Shown: positions 37,672 through 41,263 of the stretch, one piece after another
Layout of the letters: every line of letters begins with the position of its first letter
How positions within the stretch are numbered: position 1 is the first letter of the stretch
From: Paracoccaceae bacterium
GTDB lineage: Bacteria; Pseudomonadota; Alphaproteobacteria; Rhodobacterales; Rhodobacteraceae
Direction of reading: 5' to 3'
NCBI GenBank assembly: GCA_029938175.1
Contig: JAPYON010000007.1
Coordinates: forward strand, 1 to 41,263
Length of the DNA stretch: 41,263 nt
The notes under the pieces: model-generated
Databases searched by the model: none
What the model saw: only the letters and a program-made list of their open reading frames with translations
What the model was told of the DNA's origin: nothing
Made by a program: the position numbers and the translations under genes

Positions 37672-38706
37672 ATGAACCGTTATAACGATCTTCCGCATGC
37701 AGTTGGAAATACACCCCTTATTCGGCTTAAGAAGGCGTCGGCGCTGACAGGCTGCGAGATTTATGGCAAGGCCGAGTTTATGAACCCCGGCCAGTCCGTT
37801 AAAGATCGTGCGGCATTGGGGATTATCAAGGATGCAATTGCCAAGGGTGACTTGCAGCCCGGTGGAACGATTGTCGAGGGGACCGCAGGCAACACGGGAA
37901 TAGGTCTTGGGCTGGTCGGTGCCGCTATGGGGTTCAAGACGGTAATCGTTATTCCCGAGACCCAAAGTCAGGAAAAGAAGGATATGATCCGGTTGGCAGG
38001 GGCTCGGTTGGTCCAGGTTCCGGCGCAACCCTATTCCGACCCCAACAACTTCGTGCGCTATTCCGAGCGGCTGGCCAAGGCATTGGCAGTCTCGGATCCG
38101 AACGGAGTTATTTGGGCAAACCAGTTTGATAATGTCGCGAACCGGCAGGCACATGTCGATACAACCGCGCCCGAGATTTATGCCCAGCTGGACGGACAGA
38201 TTGACGGGTTTATCTGTGCGGTTGGGTCTGGCGGCACGTTGGCTGGCGTGGCCATGGGCCTGCATGCGCGAAACAAGGATATCAAGATAGGTTTGGCGGA
38301 TCCAGACGGGGCGGCGATTCATAACTTCTTTACGAATGGAGTGTTGAAGGGCGAAGGTTCTTCAATCATGGAAGGGATCGGACAGGGGCGCATTACTGCC
38401 AATCTAGAAGGATTATCCGTCGATTTTTCATATAACATTTCTGACGCCGAGGCACTTAATGTTGTATTCGATTTGTTATCGGAAGAGGGGATGTGCCTTG
38501 GCGGTTCCTCTGGCATCAACGTGGCCGGAGCGATGCGAATGGCCAAAGACATGGGCCCGGGTAAAACGATAGTTACTGTGCTTGCGGATGTTGGCGCGCG
38601 GTATCAGTCTAAATTGTTTAATCCAGTATTTTTGCGCAGCAAAGATTTGCCTGTTCCGGTCTGGTTGGATCAAGGATCGAAGGATGTGCCGAACGTTAGT
38701 GAATAA
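37672..38706 (+). CDS. cysK: Cysteine synthase A
   Basis: 'GNTPLIRLKKASALTGCEIYGKAEFMNPGQSVKDRAALGIIKDA', 'VEGTAGNTGIGLGLV', 'GSGGTLAGVAMGL', 'CLGGSSGINVAGAM'. Confidence 0.95.
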   Translation: MNRYNDLPHAVGNTPLIRLKKASALTGCEIYGKAEFMNPGQSVKDRAALGIIKDAIAKGDLQPGGTIVEGTAGNTGIGLGLVGAAMGFKTVIVIPETQSQEKKDMIRLAGARLVQVPAQPYSDPNNFVRYSERLAKALAVSDPNGVIWANQFDNVANRQAHVDTTAPEIYAQLDGQIDGFICAVGSGGTLAGVAMGLHARNKDIKIGLADPDGAAIHNFFTNGVLKGEGSSIMEGIGQGRITANLEGLSVDFSYNISDAEALNVVFDLLSEEGMCLGGSSGINVAGAMRMAKDMGPGKTIVTVLADVGARYQSKLFNPVFLRSKDLPVPVWLDQGSKDVPNVSE

Positions 38707-38718
38707 AGGATTACCTTA

Positions 38719-41061
38719 ATGAGACTCTTTAATACTGTCCTGCAAGCCGTTGTTATTATTATTTTTATGTCTAATACAGGGCTTGCTCAAACTGACGATA
38801 CGGAAATGGTTAACGCATGGGTAGCTACGGCCACGCGAGCTGAAGCAGCGCTAGAGACAAAGCAGTCTTCGACGGTGGCGTTCGAGACATTGCGATCTGA
38901 GCTGGCGGCGCAAAGAAGCGAAGCGCTAGAGCTTGAAGCCGTCAGTCAAAGCAACATTGTGCCAATACGGACCGAGCTGGACGCACTTGGTTCATCGCCC
39001 GAGGATGGTGCGCAAGAAGCCACAGAAATTGCGACCCTTCGCGCGGCATTGAACGAGGCGATAGCTGACGAGACGGTTCCGTTGTTATTGGCACAAGCTG
39101 CGTATCGTCGGGCTGACGGCCTGATCCGAGAGATTAATGGCGTAATCCGCACGCGCTTTTCGGATACGCTGGTGGAATTGGGGCCATCACCGCTTAATCC
39201 CTCGTTGTGGTCCGAAGCGGCAAGAAAGATTAACCATTACGCCACCCGATTGGGCGGCGAGACACGGGATCTGTTTTCACAGGATGTAAGCCGGGCCTCG
39301 TTGATGCAAAAAGCCCCTTTGGCGCTGTTAATCGCCGGTTTGGGCCTTTGGATGTTGCTGGGCGCCCGTCGCGGGTTTGCTGATCTTGTGACACGCGGAT
39401 TGTCCGCAGGCGAAGAGATAAAGTTATGGCAATCCTCGGTGGCTGATTTGGCCAGATTGCTGGTGCCAAGCGCGGGCGCCGCAGCCGTGATTTTTGCAGT
39501 TCGAAGTTTCGATCTGGCAGGCGTGTGGGGCAGTGCGATTGTCGGGGTATTGCCACATGTGGCAGTGGCCTTGATAGCCGCGCCTTGGTTGGCGCACAGC
39601 GTCTTTGGTGTAGCGCAAAAAGGCGTAAGCGATGATGTCGCGCGATCTGGCTACTTGATGAGCTTGTTGCTGGGGGCGGTTTATGCCGCTTCGATCTTGC
39701 TGCAGGCTGTCTCGGTGCAGGGCGACTTTTCGACGGGAACGCAAGCCGTGTTGAACTTTCCGCTGATACTGGTCTCGGGTTTTGTATTTTCGCGATTGTC
39801 TCGAATATTGAAGAACGGCTGGACCGCTGATCTGAATTTAAATGATGAAACCAAAACGACCGAGTTTATTTTCTCGTCAATCCTGTCGCGGGTACTGATG
39901 TTGTTCGCAATCGTTGCGCCCCTACTGGCCGCCATCGGATATTTTGCTGCCGCGCGATTCCTGGTATTCCCGACCATACTAACCCTGGGTTTACTGGCTG
40001 TGATTTTGGTTTTATTCGACTTTCTACGCGCGTTCCTTGACTATTGGATCGAGGGTGGCGAACACGAGCTGCGGCGCGACCAAACCCGCCTGATCCCCGT
40101 TTTCGTCGGGCTAATGTTGATGCTGGGCGCATTACCGGTGCTGGCATTGATTTGGGGCGCGCGGCCAAGCGATTTATCCGAGATATGGGGTTGGCTGAGC
40201 GACGGCGTGTCGATTGGCGAAAGCCGCTTCTCGTTAACTGATTTATTAGTCTTCGTGCTGGTCTTCGGGATTGGATATACGATCACCACATTGCTACAGA
40301 AAACGATCCGCACGTCGGTTTTGCCGCGCACTAATATGGATATAGGTGGAAAAACCGCTGTGCTGGCAGGTGTCGGGTACGTTGGTGTAACGGTTGCCAC
40401 GCTGGCCGCGATATCGGCAACGGGGCTTGATTTGTCCAGTTTGGCCATTGTTGCCGGTGCATTGTCTGTTGGTATCGGTTTTGGCCTGCAGACTATTGTA
40501 TCTAATTTCGTATCGGGGATCATCCTGCTGATTGAACGCCCTATAAAAGAGGGTGACTGGATCGTTGCTGGCGGGCACGAGGGGATCGTGCGAAAGATTT
40601 CGGTTAGGGCAACGTTGGTGGATACATTTGATCGCAGTGCGGTTGTTATCCCAAACTCTGACTTGATCGCGGGGAGTGTGTTGAACTGGACGTCGCCAGA
40701 TCTGTCCGGCCGCGTGAAAGTGCCAATAGGCGTCGCCTATGGTACCGATCCCGAAAAGGTTAAAGAGGTGTTGCTGTCGATTGCTGCTGCGCATCCGATT
40801 GCACTGAAACGTCCGGGACCGTCGGTGCTCTTCAAAGATTTCGCGGCTAGCTCGCTTGATTTTGAGTTGCGGGTGTTTATTCGCGATGTAAACAAAATCC
40901 TTTCGGTTCGTTCCGATATAAATTTCGAGATCGCCCGCAGGTTTGAAGAAGAAGGTATAAAAATTCCGTTCAACCAGAGCGAAGTAACCCTGAAAAACGT
41001 TGAACAGATTGGGGCGGTTGTCGGCGATGCCATCAAAGGAATTACAGCGACCGATACATAA
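38719..41061 (+). CDS. DUF3772-containing MscS-family mechanosensitive ion channel
   Basis: Signal peptide, coiled N-domain, many TM segments, MscS core 'SLAIVAGALSVGIGFGLQTIVSNFVSGIILLIERPIKEGDWI' and 'VVIPNSDLIAGSVLNWT'. Confidence 0.93.
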   Translation: MRLFNTVLQAVVIIIFMSNTGLAQTDDTEMVNAWVATATRAEAALETKQSSTVAFETLRSELAAQRSEALELEAVSQSNIVPIRTELDALGSSPEDGAQEATEIATLRAALNEAIADETVPLLLAQAAYRRADGLIREINGVIRTRFSDTLVELGPSPLNPSLWSEAARKINHYATRLGGETRDLFSQDVSRASLMQKAPLALLIAGLGLWMLLGARRGFADLVTRGLSAGEEIKLWQSSVADLARLLVPSAGAAAVIFAVRSFDLAGVWGSAIVGVLPHVAVALIAAPWLAHSVFGVAQKGVSDDVARSGYLMSLLLGAVYAASILLQAVSVQGDFSTGTQAVLNFPLILVSGFVFSRLSRILKNGWTADLNLNDETKTTEFIFSSILSRVLMLFAIVAPLLAAIGYFAAARFLVFPTILTLGLLAVILVLFDFLRAFLDYWIEGGEHELRRDQTRLIPVFVGLMLMLGALPVLALIWGARPSDLSEIWGWLSDGVSIGESRFSLTDLLVFVLVFGIGYTITTLLQKTIRTSVLPRTNMDIGGKTAVLAGVGYVGVTVATLAAISATGLDLSSLAIVAGALSVGIGFGLQTIVSNFVSGIILLIERPIKEGDWIVAGGHEGIVRKISVRATLVDTFDRSAVVIPNSDLIAGSVLNWTSPDLSGRVKVPIGVAYGTDPEKVKEVLLSIAAAHPIALKRPGPSVLFKDFAASSLDFELRVFIRDVNKILSVRSDINFEIARRFEEEGIKIPFNQSEVTLKNVEQIGAVVGDAIKGITATDT

Positions 41062-41188
41062 ACTTTTCTAAATCTTTTAAGTTAATATGGAGAGCGGGAA
41101 AGTTACGGACACGGATGAAAAGAAACTATTCGCGATCTGCGCTTCTGCCCTTGATCTGGCCTCGCAGGGCGGTATATAGACCCCCAAC

Positions 41189-41263
41189 GGACAGGTGGCC
41201 GAGTGGTCGAAGGCGCACGCCTGGAAAGTGTGTAGGCGGGGAACCGTCTCCAGGGTTCGAATC
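41189..41263 (+). tRNA. tRNA-Ser (anticodon GGA), 3' end truncated by window boundary
   Basis: GGACAGGTGGCCGAGTGGTCGAAGGCGCACGCCTGGAAAGTGTGTAGGCGGGGAACCGTCTCCAGGGTTCGAATC: D-loop, CTGGAAA anticodon loop, variable arm and TTCGAATC T-loop. Confidence 0.93.

Noticed and set aside
64-41061. Many long antisense ORFs in the supplied track (e.g. 8150-9175 +, 19035-20183 +, 26196-27056 -)
   Set aside because: They lie opposite strongly recognised genes, lack family motifs and are expected by chance in GC-rich alphaproteobacterial DNA
1-41263. CRISPR array, prophage, transposon, toxin-antitoxin or defence island
   Set aside because: No regularly spaced repeats, integrase/transposase, phage structural genes or recognised defence proteins were found; the tRNA-Ser at the right edge could be an integration site but lies at the window end

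Overview
The window looks like a Rhodobacterales (Roseobacter-group) alphaproteobacterial chromosome segment; this is inferred from gene content, not from a search. From left to right it contains: (1) a cytochrome c maturation operon ccmABCDG on the minus strand, including a short ccmD missing from the supplied ORF track; (2) a decayed SAM-methyltransferase; (3) acnA; (4) a decayed diheme cytochrome c plus NapC/NirT-type tetraheme cytochrome module that still has an FNR/Dnr-like box upstream; (5) a reductive pyrimidine-catabolism locus (NMT1-type ABC transporter, dihydropyrimidinase, N-carbamoyl-beta-alanine amidohydrolase-like enzyme, beta-alanine:pyruvate-type aminotransferase, divergent RutR-like TetR repressor, DMT transporter, PreA, PreT); (6) a propionyl-CoA / methylmalonyl-CoA locus (ScfR/RamB-type regulator, pccB, an unknown ORF, a small lipoprotein, pccA, DUF4174, mcm, prpE), with acuI nearby; (7) DUF1223 (truncated), DUF2182 and DUF1326 genes; (8) a class-V aminotransferase, a frameshifted trgA, cysK, a DUF3772-type MscS channel and a tRNA-Ser(GGA) cut by the window end. 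The most notable signals are two tandem RutR-type palindromes in the aminotransferase/tetR intergenic region, an array of five TTTGCAA-like sites between the ScfR-like regulator and pccB, and six accessory genes carrying nonsense or frameshift lesions while the long metabolic genes are intact. No CRISPR array, transposase, phage or defence island was seen.
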